A stretch of DNA of 64,000 nt from Candidatus Saccharimonadota bacterium (GTDB lineage: Bacteria; Patescibacteriota; Saccharimonadia; Saccharimonadales; Saccharimonadaceae): assembly GCA_017540545.1 (NCBI GenBank), contig JAFYAV010000001.1, positions 186,001-250,000 on the forward strand. Reading direction: 5' to 3'. Within the stretch, counting starts at the first letter, position 1; every line of letters begins with the position of its first letter. The position numbers and the translations under genes are program-made. Of the stretch, positions 1-8,258 are shown in pieces. Below the pieces are notes generated by a model. It was not told the origin of the DNA, did no database searches, and saw nothing but the letters and a program-made list of their open reading frames with translations.

Positions 1-1
1 C

Positions 2-1030
2 TCCATCATCGGCGACTCAATTACTGTTGGCTCCCACAATGCACTTATGCAAAAGTTTCCAGACATTACCGAAGCTGACATTAACGCACGTTCCGGCCGC
101 GGCTGGGATGAGGGTGTTAGTATTGCTCGCGGCATGAATCTTAAAGACATTGTCGTTTTTGCACTCGGCACCAATTCGCCCAACCTCACTGAAGAACAAA
201 TAACTACCGCTATTAATGTTATTGGCACTAACAAAACCATCGTTTTCGTCACTAACTATAATGACGCCAATAAAGATTTACATACCACCAATAATAATTT
301 CTTCAAGAACCTCGCTAAAAACAACTCAAACATCATTATCGCCGACTGGGCTCAGACCGTTTCTCAAAATCCCAGCACCTACCTAAAGGAAGATCAGCTT
401 CATCCTAATGATGCCGGCAAAAACCTATTCGCCGAAATAATCTGGAAAGCTATCAATTCAAACACTAATGAAAATGGTTGTAGTGTCAGCGGCGAGTTTC
501 AATCTCTCGTCACTAGCTACGCCTGGCCAGACTACCATTCCGCCCCGTGGCACGACCGAATGCCAGCATACGCTGATGCAGTTAATCAATCAATTAGTGA
601 AGGTCGCTATGTTGGTGGTTCTGTTGCCGGCGTCCCAGGCATCGACTGTGGCGGCTTTGTAACTATCCTCGTCCAAAATTCAGGCATCGCACCTGACTAT
701 AATGACAGTAAGGGCAATACCAGCACGCAGGAAGCCTGGGTTAGATCCCATGGCTGGCAATTAATTAACGACTCTGTCTCTTCGTATGTCGACACAAGCC
801 TTCTCCAACCAGGCGACGTTGCATTTTCTAGCGGACATACCTTTATCTATGTTGGCGAAATCCCCGGCTTTAACAGTGTCATCGCATCAGCATCTTACTC
901 CTACCACGGCGCCGGTCGCGCACCTATGGCCGGAGCAGAGGATCTCACCTTCGGCAATGGCGCAATTGTACGTTGGTATCGTAGTACGGGTTTTAGCGCC
1001 TCCGAGACGCCATCATTTAATAATCATTAA
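2..1030 (+). CDS. SGNH-type esterase/acyltransferase domain fused to an NlpC/P60-like domain (5' partial)
   Basis: The reading frame is open from the window edge, so the true start lies upstream; the first ATG at 47 is internal. The first residues contain the GDS nucleophile motif (GDSITVGS), and an Asp/His pair follows in DQLHPND, as in the C-terminal SGNH domain of OatA/OafA-type acyltransferases. The missing upstream part could therefore be a membrane acyltransferase-3 domain. After a short Cys-containing linker, a second domain carries DCGGFV with the expected NlpC/P60 catalytic Cys and a His in SGHTFIY, which points to a peptidoglycan amidase or endopeptidase. The combination suggests acyl editing and cleavage of cell wall. 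The next gene starts 11 nt downstream, so the two are probably co-transcribed. Family assignment is by motif only. Confidence 0.7.
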   Translation, partial: SIIGDSITVGSHNALMQKFPDITEADINARSGRGWDEGVSIARGMNLKDIVVFALGTNSPNLTEEQITTAINVIGTNKTIVFVTNYNDANKDLHTTNNNFFKNLAKNNSNIIIADWAQTVSQNPSTYLKEDQLHPNDAGKNLFAEIIWKAINSNTNENGCSVSGEFQSLVTSYAWPDYHSAPWHDRMPAYADAVNQSISEGRYVGGSVAGVPGIDCGGFVTILVQNSGIAPDYNDSKGNTSTQEAWVRSHGWQLINDSVSSYVDTSLLQPGDVAFSSGHTFIYVGEIPGFNSVIASASYSYHGAGRAPMAGAEDLTFGNGAIVRWYRSTGFSASETPSFNNH

Positions 1031-1041
1031 AGGAAAGCGAC

Positions 1042-1956
1042 ATGCATTTAATTAAGAATCTCAACAAAAAACAACGCATCATTTTCTTTATCCTTTCCGC
1101 AATCATTCTTGTTGGAATTATCTATTTTATCGTCGTATCCATTAGTCGCATTGGTAAGATCCCCATCACCGTCCAATACGCTCCATTTGAGGCAAATATC
1201 ACTCTTAACGGCACGAAAATTAACAATCATACAACAGTTTGGCTCGAGCCCGGCAAATATCTGGCTAAAATTGAATTCGACCATTTTAAAACCATTGAAC
1301 GTGAGGTTGAAATTACCGACAAATATCGCTATATTGTCGGCATCATGGAGGCAACCGATAGCAATGGGGAAGAATACGCCAACTCTCATCGACAAGAATT
1401 TATCGAAACCGAAGGAGTTATCGGACAAGCGCTGAACCAGGAAGGGAAGGAGATTAAGGAACGATATCCTATCCTTAATTATCTCCCCATCAATAATCGC
1501 CTTTATTCCATTAGCTATATCTATAACAATAATACTGCGCCTACTATCGCAATTAAGGCAGCCCCAGAATACCTCGATGCTGCCGTACAGAAAATCAAAA
1601 ACCTAGAAGATGTCGACCCCACCATTTATCAAATCGATTTTACCGCCACCAACCCATATACGACTTATACAGAATCACCTAAAGCTAGTCCCGAAGAAAC
1701 TATTAAAGCCAGCTTCACTCTTTCGGACACCTATAAGCTTTCCGAAGGTGAATATATCGCAGGCGAATATTATGTTGCAACGCTGTATAAATACGATTAC
1801 GATAAAGACCTCATCTGCGCCCACTATCGTGTTCTATTAAAGAAAACTAACGACAAGTGGCATATTTTAGCCACCCCACAACCTCTTCTTACTAGAAAAA
1901 ATACCCCAAAGGCACCTAAAGATATTCTTTATTACGCCAATGCATTTGAGCCTTAA
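1042..1956 (+). CDS. membrane-anchored PEGA-domain protein
   Basis: 304 residues. Residues about 10-33 form one transmembrane helix after a Lys-rich N-terminus, so the rest is probably extracellular. Residues about 38-85 look like a PEGA domain, a small beta-rich repeat of surface proteins: a basic stretch, NITLNGT, then LEPGKYLAKIE. The remaining 200 residues are not recognised; they are Tyr/Thr-rich and resemble lipocalin- or NTF2-like C-terminal domains of other CPR membrane proteins. An AAAGGAAAG ribosome-binding sequence precedes the ATG. The gene follows the SGNH/NlpC gene by 11 nt and ends directly against the convergent recF. Confidence 0.6.
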   Translation: MHLIKNLNKKQRIIFFILSAIILVGIIYFIVVSISRIGKIPITVQYAPFEANITLNGTKINNHTTVWLEPGKYLAKIEFDHFKTIEREVEITDKYRYIVGIMEATDSNGEEYANSHRQEFIETEGVIGQALNQEGKEIKERYPILNYLPINNRLYSISYIYNNNTAPTIAIKAAPEYLDAAVQKIKNLEDVDPTIYQIDFTATNPYTTYTESPKASPEETIKASFTLSDTYKLSEGEYIAGEYYVATLYKYDYDKDLICAHYRVLLKKTNDKWHILATPQPLLTRKNTPKAPKDILYYANAFEP

Positions 1957-2976
1957 TTAAAGCTCCTTATCAACTCTCATCTCGCTCGGTACTGTCGTAC
2001 TCGTAATTATCATTTGGTAATTTTTAAAGTTATTCACTAGATGTTTCTGGCGCATCTCATCTAGCTCTGAAAAAATATCATCCAACAACACTACAGGTTT
2101 TTTACCCACTTCTTTTTCTAATATTTGCGCCTCTATAAACTTTAAGGACAAAATCATACTCCTATTCTCGCCTCGCGAGGCTGAACCGTCCGCTTTTTTG
2201 TCATTAAAAATAAACTCATAATCATCTCTATGCACTCCAAATGATGTGTGCCCCAAAATGCGATCACGCTCAAAATTCGCTTCTAACTTCTGGAGGTATT
2301 CACTCTCACTGACCACTTCACCTAAATATTCTATTCTGCAGTTATCTTGATTATTTGCTATATCCCGATAGACCGCGGTCATTTTTTCATTTATCTTATC
2401 TAAATTTCGCACCCGCCACTTTATTAATTCCGCACCATAATTCGCGCACATAATATTCCAAGAAAATAAATCATCTTTACCGACAATCTCTCTTTTCAAT
2501 AAATCATTTCGTTGTCGCAATGCTTTATTATATTTCCCCAAAACTAATCCATAATTGTCGTTTATTTGCTTAAATAACTCGTCAAAATAATCTCGTCGCC
2601 GCGAAGGGGAAGAGCTAACTAAATAAATATCATCCGGCTCAAATAAAACAACCGGATACCGATTCTTTTTTGGTAACCGAGCACTCTTTTTGCTATCAAT
2701 CTCAAACTCTTTTTTATTACCATCAAAACGAATGATTATTTTTTGCGCATCCTCCAACTCTACCTCCGCCCGATAAAATCCTTCGTCACGCTTAAGTATC
2801 TCTTTATCCACACCTTTAAAACTTTTTCCACGCAATGCCAGATATATCGCCTCGAGAACAGAGGTTTTTCCACTCCCATTTTCACCAATAATTAAAGTTG
2901 TTGGGCGATTGCAGTCTAAATCAAATTCGCCATGACAGCGAAAATTCTTCAGCCTAACTCCCTTAACGACATTCAT
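1957..2976 (-). CDS. recF: DNA replication and repair protein RecF
   Basis: 339 residues, slightly shorter than the usual 355-370. The SMC/ABC-like ATPase motifs are present: Walker A GENGSGKTS near residue 33, the signature SRGENRS, and Walker B VVLLDDIFSELD near the C-terminus. RecF loads RecA at gapped DNA together with RecO and RecR. The start ATG overlaps the dnaN stop by one base (TAATG), so the two genes are translationally linked. Position immediately downstream of dnaN is the classic bacterial origin arrangement. Confidence 0.95.
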   Translation of the reverse strand: MNVVKGVRLKNFRCHGEFDLDCNRPTTLIIGENGSGKTSVLEAIYLALRGKSFKGVDKEILKRDEGFYRAEVELEDAQKIIIRFDGNKKEFEIDSKKSARLPKKNRYPVVLFEPDDIYLVSSSPSRRRDYFDELFKQINDNYGLVLGKYNKALRQRNDLLKREIVGKDDLFSWNIMCANYGAELIKWRVRNLDKINEKMTAVYRDIANNQDNCRIEYLGEVVSESEYLQKLEANFERDRILGHTSFGVHRDDYEFIFNDKKADGSASRGENRSMILSLKFIEAQILEKEVGKKPVVLLDDIFSELDEMRQKHLVNNFKNYQMIITSTTVPSEMRVDKEL

Positions 2977-4079
2977 TAGCTTTTCAATGGCATAATAATA
3001 TGCATATAATCATTATTTTTTGCGTTCTTAATTATAACTGGCGCCAATTTTCCACTTAGGCCAAATATAATTTTGCCTTCAACCGTCGCATTAAGGGCAT
3101 CAAGCAGATATCGAGAGTTTAAAACAACCTTACCATCCTCAGAAATATTAGCCCCCATTGCGGATGTATTCTCGCCCAACTCAGACGCCACTGCACTAAT
3201 CGAAAAAATGCCTTCATCTTTTTTAGCTTCACAAACAACCGAACCACCACTATCTCGCGCAAATAAAGCCGCAACTTTCGTCATTCTAATTAATTCCGCT
3301 TTGTCTAACTCAATTATATTCGTACAATCCTTCGGTATTAACTGACGATAATCAGGGAAACTAGCATCAATTAACTTTGACGTGATTTCAATTTCGCCCA
3401 TCCTAAAGCGAATTTGACTATCTGTAATTAATACCTCAATTTCTTCGACATTATCGGAAATCGAACGAATCACCTCCTGAAGAGCATTCGTTGGCACAAT
3501 CACTTTTATCTCGCTTTGCACTTTTTCCACAAACTTACGATCCGCCAAACGGTAACCATCTGTCGCTGCAATAAATAGAGAATTGTTGAAAGTATTAAAG
3601 AATACACCAGTCAAAGCTGGTCGCGTCGTATCGTTGCTAGCTGCTATAATAACTTCATTGACCGCTTCTTTAAATATATCTACATTTATTTTGAATGTCG
3701 CCGCCTCTTCTTCGTTTATCTTTGGTAATTCTGGAAAATCATCCGCCAAAATCCCGTTAATAGTCGATTTATATTTTCCAGCCGATATTACAAGCTTCTC
3801 ATCTTTTGCACTTAATAATACATTTTCTTTTGGTAGATTAGAAACAAACTCCGCCAATAACTTTGCCGGCACCGTAATGGTTCCATTCTTCTTTGCTTTT
3901 GCGTTAACGTACTGAACGGTGGCGATTTCCATATTTGTCGCCGTTAAGGTTAATTGATTATCTTCTGCTCTTAGAAGCACATTGCTCAGAATTGGCAACC
4001 CAGCCTTCGTGCTTGCTGCTACTCTACTAACAGCATTTAAAGCTTTTGCTAACCTGTCCTGTAAAACTTCTATCTCCAT
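2976..4079 (-). CDS. dnaN: DNA polymerase III beta subunit (sliding clamp)
   Basis: 367 residues, the normal length for three clamp domains. Recognisable stretches are the N-terminal RLAKALNAVSRV...GLPILSNVLL, the middle RPALTGVFFN...ATDGYRLA, and the C-terminal MHIIMPLKS, which ends like other DnaN proteins. The clamp forms a ring around DNA and tethers polymerase III. It lies between dnaA and recF on the same strand. A gap of about 290 bp with DnaA-box-like sequences separates it from dnaA. Confidence 0.97.
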   Translation of the reverse strand: MEIEVLQDRLAKALNAVSRVAASTKAGLPILSNVLLRAEDNQLTLTATNMEIATVQYVNAKAKKNGTITVPAKLLAEFVSNLPKENVLLSAKDEKLVISAGKYKSTINGILADDFPELPKINEEEAATFKINVDIFKEAVNEVIIAASNDTTRPALTGVFFNTFNNSLFIAATDGYRLADRKFVEKVQSEIKVIVPTNALQEVIRSISDNVEEIEVLITDSQIRFRMGEIEITSKLIDASFPDYRQLIPKDCTNIIELDKAELIRMTKVAALFARDSGGSVVCEAKKDEGIFSISAVASELGENTSAMGANISEDGKVVLNSRYLLDALNATVEGKIIFGLSGKLAPVIIKNAKNNDYMHIIMPLKS

Positions 4080-4369
4080 ATATCCTCCGCCTTAAAAGTT
4101 TTTCTTATTATTTAAAAGAGTAGTAGTATTAATAGTTCTATGTGTAAAACGTGGAAAACTTTGATTTAACAGATACGAAAACGTTAAATTAAGTGTGTAT
4201 ATTTTGTATAAAATTTTTTCAAAACTTCGTGCAAAAAACCAATTTTGTGAAAAAATACCGCAATTATGCATCTTTTTATTCCACATCTGCCATTTTTTCA
4301 CACTCTTCATCCACATTTTATCTACCATCTTTTCGACAATTTTATTCACCATTTTTCCACACCTGTACG
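4080..4369. other. AT-rich dnaA-dnaN intergenic region with DnaA-box-like motifs (putative oriC part)
   Basis: About 290 bp without a convincing gene. Five 9-mers on the plus strand resemble the DnaA box TTATNCACA: TATTCCACA (4277-4285), TTTTTCACA (4294-4302), TCATCCACA (4307-4315), TTATTCACC (4342-4350) and TTTTCCACA (4353-4361). All have the same orientation and lie next to an AT-rich stretch at 4190-4260 that could be the unwinding element. The promoter for dnaN-recF must also be here. The origin role is inferred from gene order and motif clustering. Confidence 0.6.
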
Positions 4370-5737
4370 TCAACTTGTATAAATTTTTTGCCGCAAATCT
4401 GTAATTTGCTCCCGTAAATTAAAGTCAGTCTTAAGGTTATTTTTGACCACCTTTATTCCATGCATAATGGTAGTATGGTCTTTGCTGAGCTCTCGACCAA
4501 TCTCTACCGTACTAAGCCCCAATTCTTCCTTCATTAGATACATACTAATCTGTCTTGCTGTTTTTATGTTTTTTACACGACTCGTTCCTAGTAACTCTTT
4601 TGGACTTAAGTTGTAGTACTTAGCTACCTTATCGATGAGTTGTTTAACTGAAATTGTCTTTCGCCTTGTTGGTGTACTACTTTGGGTAATATAACTATCG
4701 TCAATCAATTCATATGTTGGCACACCGCGAAGTTCAGAGAGGGCCAATATTTGATTTAATTTACCTTCGAGGTCACGGATGTTGCTTCGTACATTCTCGG
4801 CGATAAATTCCACGGTCTTGTCGTCTATTTCTGCACTTATCAGCTCCGCCTTAGATTTTAGGATTGCACAACGCGTCTCGAAATCAGGCATTTGAATATC
4901 GATTGGGACACCCATCATTAAGCGTGATGCGAGGCGCTCGTCAATTGTGGCAATCTGTGCTGGCAATCTATCGCTTCCGACAATTATCTGCTTATCATGC
5001 TGCTGCAATTCATTGAAAGTATGAAAAAACTCATCTTGTGACTTTTCCTTTCCGGCAATAAACTGAAAATCATCAATAATCAAGACGTCGACCTTGCGGT
5101 ATTTTTCCGCAAAGCCATCTAGCTTCTTCCGCATAGCCTCGACGAACTCGTGATAAAACTGCTCAATCGTCACGTATAAGACATTCATGTTCGGGTTACG
5201 TTCCAGAATCTCATTGCCAATTGCCTGGATTAGATGTGTCTTGCCGAGGCCTGGTCCACCATAGAGGAAATATGGGTTATAACGCATGCCTGGGTTTTCT
5301 ATCACTGCATGCGCAGCGCTTACGGCTAAATCATTATTACTGCCTACTACATAATTGCTTAACCTAAATTTAGGATTCAGACCATTACTATCAATCTGTA
5401 GGCGCTTAGGAGTACTAATTGCTCTTGGCGGCGTAAAGGTTGGCGCTATGCGTTCGTTTGGGAGTATTTCCTTTGGTGGTTTGACGGTTGGTTTATCGTT
5501 TCCGTCGATTATTACCTTAAAGTCTCTAAAGTCGTATTTTGCCACCTTGAGTGCGTCGAGTACAGTGTTGTGATATTTGCCATCTATTTGCGTCTTAATA
5601 AAGACGTTAGGCACGGAGCTAGTCAAAATACCGCCTTCGTTTGAAACGAACTTAAAACGAGCAAAATAAGCCTCATAGGCCATCTCGGAGACATTGTTTT
5701 TGATCTCATCTAACACTGTCTGCCATTCGTTTGGCAT
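4370..5737 (-). CDS. dnaA: chromosomal replication initiator DnaA
   Basis: 455 residues from the chosen ATG at 5737. This start begins MPNEWQTVLDEIKNN, as DnaA domain I does, and is preceded by a clear AAAGGAGG ribosome-binding site; longer in-frame upstream starts have no such support. Domains: oligomerisation domain I (about 1-75), variable linker, AAA+ ATPase with Walker A GGPGLGKTH and Walker B VLIIDDFQF, and a C-terminal helix-turn-helix with the DnaA-box-binding signature DHTTIMHG. It opens the origin and recruits the helicase. It is transcribed away from rpmH, the usual arrangement at oriC. Confidence 0.97.
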   Translation of the reverse strand: MPNEWQTVLDEIKNNVSEMAYEAYFARFKFVSNEGGILTSSVPNVFIKTQIDGKYHNTVLDALKVAKYDFRDFKVIIDGNDKPTVKPPKEILPNERIAPTFTPPRAISTPKRLQIDSNGLNPKFRLSNYVVGSNNDLAVSAAHAVIENPGMRYNPYFLYGGPGLGKTHLIQAIGNEILERNPNMNVLYVTIEQFYHEFVEAMRKKLDGFAEKYRKVDVLIIDDFQFIAGKEKSQDEFFHTFNELQQHDKQIIVGSDRLPAQIATIDERLASRLMMGVPIDIQMPDFETRCAILKSKAELISAEIDDKTVEFIAENVRSNIRDLEGKLNQILALSELRGVPTYELIDDSYITQSSTPTRRKTISVKQLIDKVAKYYNLSPKELLGTSRVKNIKTARQISMYLMKEELGLSTVEIGRELSKDHTTIMHGIKVVKNNLKTDFNLREQITDLRQKIYTS

Positions 5738-5969
5738 TTTAGACCTTCCTCCTTTCCTGAGATTCATTATAGGACTTTTCCACAGGTTTTCAAAGCGAGA
5801 AATAATGTTTTCTAATATATTTCCGCAACAACAGATAAGATTTTTCCCCATTCGTAGCCACAACAGGGGAGTGGGTATGTGGAAAAAATCTTGAAAAATG
5901 TGCAAAAAAACAGTATAATAGACACAATTCTTTTAATAAAACAATAATTATATAGTCAGGAATATACTC
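5738..5969. other. dnaA-rpmH divergent intergenic region with DnaA-box-like motifs
   Basis: This 232-bp spacer separates the divergent dnaA and rpmH genes. It contains TTTTCCACA at 5776-5784 and its inverse TGTGGAAAA at 5878-5886. Both differ by one base from the TTATCCACA consensus. The dnaA ribosome-binding site and the rpmH promoter are also here. DnaA autoregulation or a second origin sub-region is plausible; nothing else was seen. Confidence 0.55.
5891..5919 (+). promoter_or_regulatory. sigma-70 type promoter for rpmH-rnpA-yidC-jag
   Basis: A -35 box TTGAAA (5891-5896) and a perfect -10 box TATAAT (5914-5919) are separated by 17 bp. A leader of roughly 45 nt precedes rpmH, unlike the near-leaderless promoters common elsewhere in the window. 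Confidence 0.8.
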
Positions 5970-6107
5970 ATGCCAAAACGAACTTATCAGCCACACAAAC
6001 GTCAACGCAAAGTTGAGCATGGTTTTCGCAAGCGCAATTCTACCGTAAACGGTCGCAAAGTTCTTGCTCGCCGTCGTATTAAAGGTCGCGCACGCTTAAC
6101 CGCTTAA
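5970..6107 (+). CDS. rpmH: 50S ribosomal protein L34
   Basis: 45 residues, beginning [19 protein letters not shown] and ending GRARLTA. It is very basic and matches L34 across its whole length. It is the first gene of the rpmH-rnpA-yidC-jag series and ends 4 nt before rnpA. L34 is a late-assembling protein of the large ribosomal subunit. Confidence 0.97.
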   Translation: MPKRTYQPHKRQRKVEHGFRKRNSTVNGRKVLARRRIKGRARLTA

Positions 6108-6111
6108 TTAG

Positions 6112-6453
6112 ATGATTTCAAAAAAATATCGTTTTCATTCCAGGGGTGGGGTGCGATATACCTACCAAAATGGCAAAACAATCAGGGGATCCAAAGTATC
6201 CCTGGTTTTTGCTGATAATAGCAGAAAAAAACAACGTTACGCCGTGGTGGTTAGTAAAAAAATCCTCAAGTCAGCAGTAGGTCGCAATCGCATTCGTCGC
6301 CGTATCTATGAAGCAATTCGTCTTGAGCTCTCTAAAATCCAAAAACCTATAGATTGTATTTTTATTATTAATTCGAAAGAAATACTCGACCTCGATTTTA
6401 AGGAAATACAAAAAATCCTCAGAGATTTACTTAAAGAGGCGAGTATTTTATAA
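6112..6453 (+). CDS. rnpA: ribonuclease P protein component
   Basis: 113 residues, normal for RnpA. The RNA-binding signature is visible as KSAVGRNRIRRRIYEAIR around residues 53-70, preceded by the beta strand AVVVSKKI. It binds RNase P RNA and helps process tRNA 5' ends. The gene starts 4 nt after the rpmH stop and is co-transcribed with it; no ribosome-binding site is evident, so coupling with rpmH is likely. Confidence 0.96.
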   Translation: MISKKYRFHSRGGVRYTYQNGKTIRGSKVSLVFADNSRKKQRYAVVVSKKILKSAVGRNRIRRRIYEAIRLELSKIQKPIDCIFIINSKEILDLDFKEIQKILRDLLKEASIL

Positions 6454-6477
6454 TTAAAAGAGTCAAAAAGGAGTTGT

Positions 6478-7539
6478 ATGTTTGCTTTTCTTGATATGGT
6501 CATTGTTCGTCCGATTGTTAATATCCTTTTTGTGATTTACTCACTCGTTGGTGACTTTGGTCTTGCCATTATTCTTTTTACTGTGATTGTTAAGCTAATT
6601 ACTTGGCCACTTATGAAGCGTCAGCTTCATCAAACCCGTATTATGCGCCAGATCCAGCCCGAGCTCGCCGAGATTAAGAAGAACTGTAAAGGTAATCGCC
6701 AATTAGAATCCATTCAGATGATGGATCTCTATAAGCGTAAGAATATCAAGCCTTTCCGCTCCATGTTGATGCTTTTGATCCAATTCCCAATTTTTATTGG
6801 TCTTTTTACAGCCATTAACGTCGCCGTACGTCCTCACATGACCGAAAAGGACACATATACGGTTGAACATTCAGCCTACTTCTTTGTTGAGCCAATGGAT
6901 CATATCGACGATTTAATAACCCAACAGAAGACCTATCTAGCACAAGTTCAATCCGGCGCAGAGAATCCTACTCTAGAGTTTTCACCGAAGCTGTTTGGCG
7001 TCGTCGACTTATCCGCAACGGCTGGTTTTACTAGTATCAGCTCAGTTATTATTCTCGTATTTGCGATAGCATCTTCTGTAACGCAGTTTGTGATGTCGCG
7101 CCAACAAGATCCGTCTCGCCGAAACGGCAAAAAGCGCACTATGCGCCAGCTCATGAAAGAGGCTGCTGATGGCAAAGAAGCAAGCCAAGAGGAAATCAAT
7201 GCTGTTGCCCAAGGTCAAATGACTTGGATGATGCCATTTATGATGTTCCTTATTATGGCTAATCTACCAGGAGCACTTGTATTCTACTACCTACTCAACA
7301 ATACTATTACTGTGATTCTTCAGAAGCGCATTCTTAGCCAGAACTACACCGAAATGGAGGCTGCTGCGGATAAGCAAATCCTCAAAGAGCTTCATAACGC
7401 CGAGGAGGCCGTCATTGTTGACGACCGCACTATTAAACGCGAAGAAAAAACGACACATTATTCGTCGGATAATAAAAACAAAAAAGAAAAAGTCCATATC
7501 ACACGAATTACAGCATCGGATAAAAAGAAAAGGAGATAA
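6478..7539 (+). CDS. yidC: membrane protein insertase YidC/Oxa1
   Basis: 353 residues, preceded by an AAAGGAG site. It is the short Gram-positive/CPR type without the large periplasmic domain of proteobacterial YidC. Membrane segments are visible near residues 8-38, 95-115, 178-205 and 250-285, with the conserved ITWPLMKRQLHQTRIM cytoplasmic hairpin and QFPIFIGLFTAI. The C-terminal 60 residues are strongly basic, as expected for ribosome binding. It inserts membrane proteins with or without SecYEG. It ends 2 nt before jag. Confidence 0.96.
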   Translation: MFAFLDMVIVRPIVNILFVIYSLVGDFGLAIILFTVIVKLITWPLMKRQLHQTRIMRQIQPELAEIKKNCKGNRQLESIQMMDLYKRKNIKPFRSMLMLLIQFPIFIGLFTAINVAVRPHMTEKDTYTVEHSAYFFVEPMDHIDDLITQQKTYLAQVQSGAENPTLEFSPKLFGVVDLSATAGFTSISSVIILVFAIASSVTQFVMSRQQDPSRRNGKKRTMRQLMKEAADGKEASQEEINAVAQGQMTWMMPFMMFLIMANLPGALVFYYLLNNTITVILQKRILSQNYTEMEAAADKQILKELHNAEEAVIVDDRTIKREEKTTHYSSDNKNKKEKVHITRITASDKKKRR

Positions 7540-7541
7540 TT

Positions 7542-8003
7542 ATGAACACCGATGAATCAATTCGTTTCGCAACGAAATACCTAGAGGACCTTTTGTCGTT
7601 CTTTGGTATTAATGTTGCGGTTTATTCAACTATCGAGGATGACGTAATCCAACTCTCGATTCCGTCCACCAGTATGAATTCACTCTTGATTGGTAAGAAC
7701 GCTAACAACCTCCGCGCGCTGCAACATGTCCTTATGATGACTCTTATTGCTCGTAACGCCGAAGTCACCCGCGTCAACATTGACATTGCCGACTACAAAC
7801 GCCAGCGTGCCGACAAAATTGAACACCAAGCAGAGAAGTGGGTTGACGAAGTTCGCCGCACTGGCAAGGAGAAGATTCTTGACCTCAACGCTGCTGATCG
7901 CCGTGTTGTCCACCGCTACGCTAGTGACTATTCAGACATTGAAACTTTCAGCACCGGTGAAGGCCGCGAGCGTCGCCTCCATATCGCCAAAAAAGACATA
8001 TAA
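7542..8003 (+). CDS. jag: Jag/KhpB-type KH-R3H RNA-binding protein
   Basis: 153 residues. A KH domain is seen at about 25-78 with the nucleic-acid-binding loop LIGKNANNLRALQ, followed by an R3H domain with the ADRRVVHRY motif near residue 110 and ERRLHI at the end. KhpB/Jag proteins bind RNA and influence cell elongation and division. Location directly after yidC is conserved in many bacteria. A rho-independent terminator follows 17 nt after the stop. Confidence 0.92.
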   Translation: MNTDESIRFATKYLEDLLSFFGINVAVYSTIEDDVIQLSIPSTSMNSLLIGKNANNLRALQHVLMMTLIARNAEVTRVNIDIADYKRQRADKIEHQAEKWVDEVRRTGKEKILDLNAADRRVVHRYASDYSDIETFSTGEGRERRLHIAKKDI

Positions 8004-8019
8004 TATATATTAGCCACTA

Positions 8020-8046
8020 AAACTCCGCCACTAAGCGGAGTTTTTT
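8020..8046 (+). terminator. rho-independent terminator after jag
   Basis: An inverted repeat built on ACTCCGC...GCGGAGT with a short loop (CACTAA) is followed by TTTTTT. It ends the rpmH-jag transcript. Confidence 0.9.
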
Positions 8047-8207
8047 GATGGTTTTCCACAGGGATTTGCTAAAAAACGTAAAGTCAACTATACAAAACCA
8101 GATATGCGACATATTTTCACGCGATGTCAATTATTACACACTGAGCCCCTTGTTAAAAACTATTAGCAAAATGTGGGGAAGTGCTATTGCTACCATTTAT
8201 AGGCTAG

Positions 8208-8235
8208 AAAAATCCCCCTCTACGATCCGAGGGGG
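8208..8235 (-). terminator. rho-independent terminator after the LCP gene
   Basis: On the minus strand, CCCCCTC (8235-8229) and GAGGGGG (8220-8214) form a 7-bp stem around an 8-nt loop, followed by ATTTTT. It lies just beyond the LCP gene stop. The 160 bp between this and the jag terminator hold no gene, only one TTTTCCACA motif at 8052-8060. Confidence 0.85.
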
Positions 8236-8258
8236 TTAGTGTAATGATTGTTTAGAAT

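Noticed and set aside
4092..4373. 93-codon ORF in the dnaA-dnaN spacer
   Set aside because: It lies in an AT-rich origin-like region with DnaA boxes, overlaps the dnaA end, and the protein is low-complexity Lys/Asn/Phe.
8045..8239. 64-codon ORF after the jag terminator
   Set aside because: It begins in the terminator T-run and ends in another terminator; no ribosome-binding site or conserved feature.
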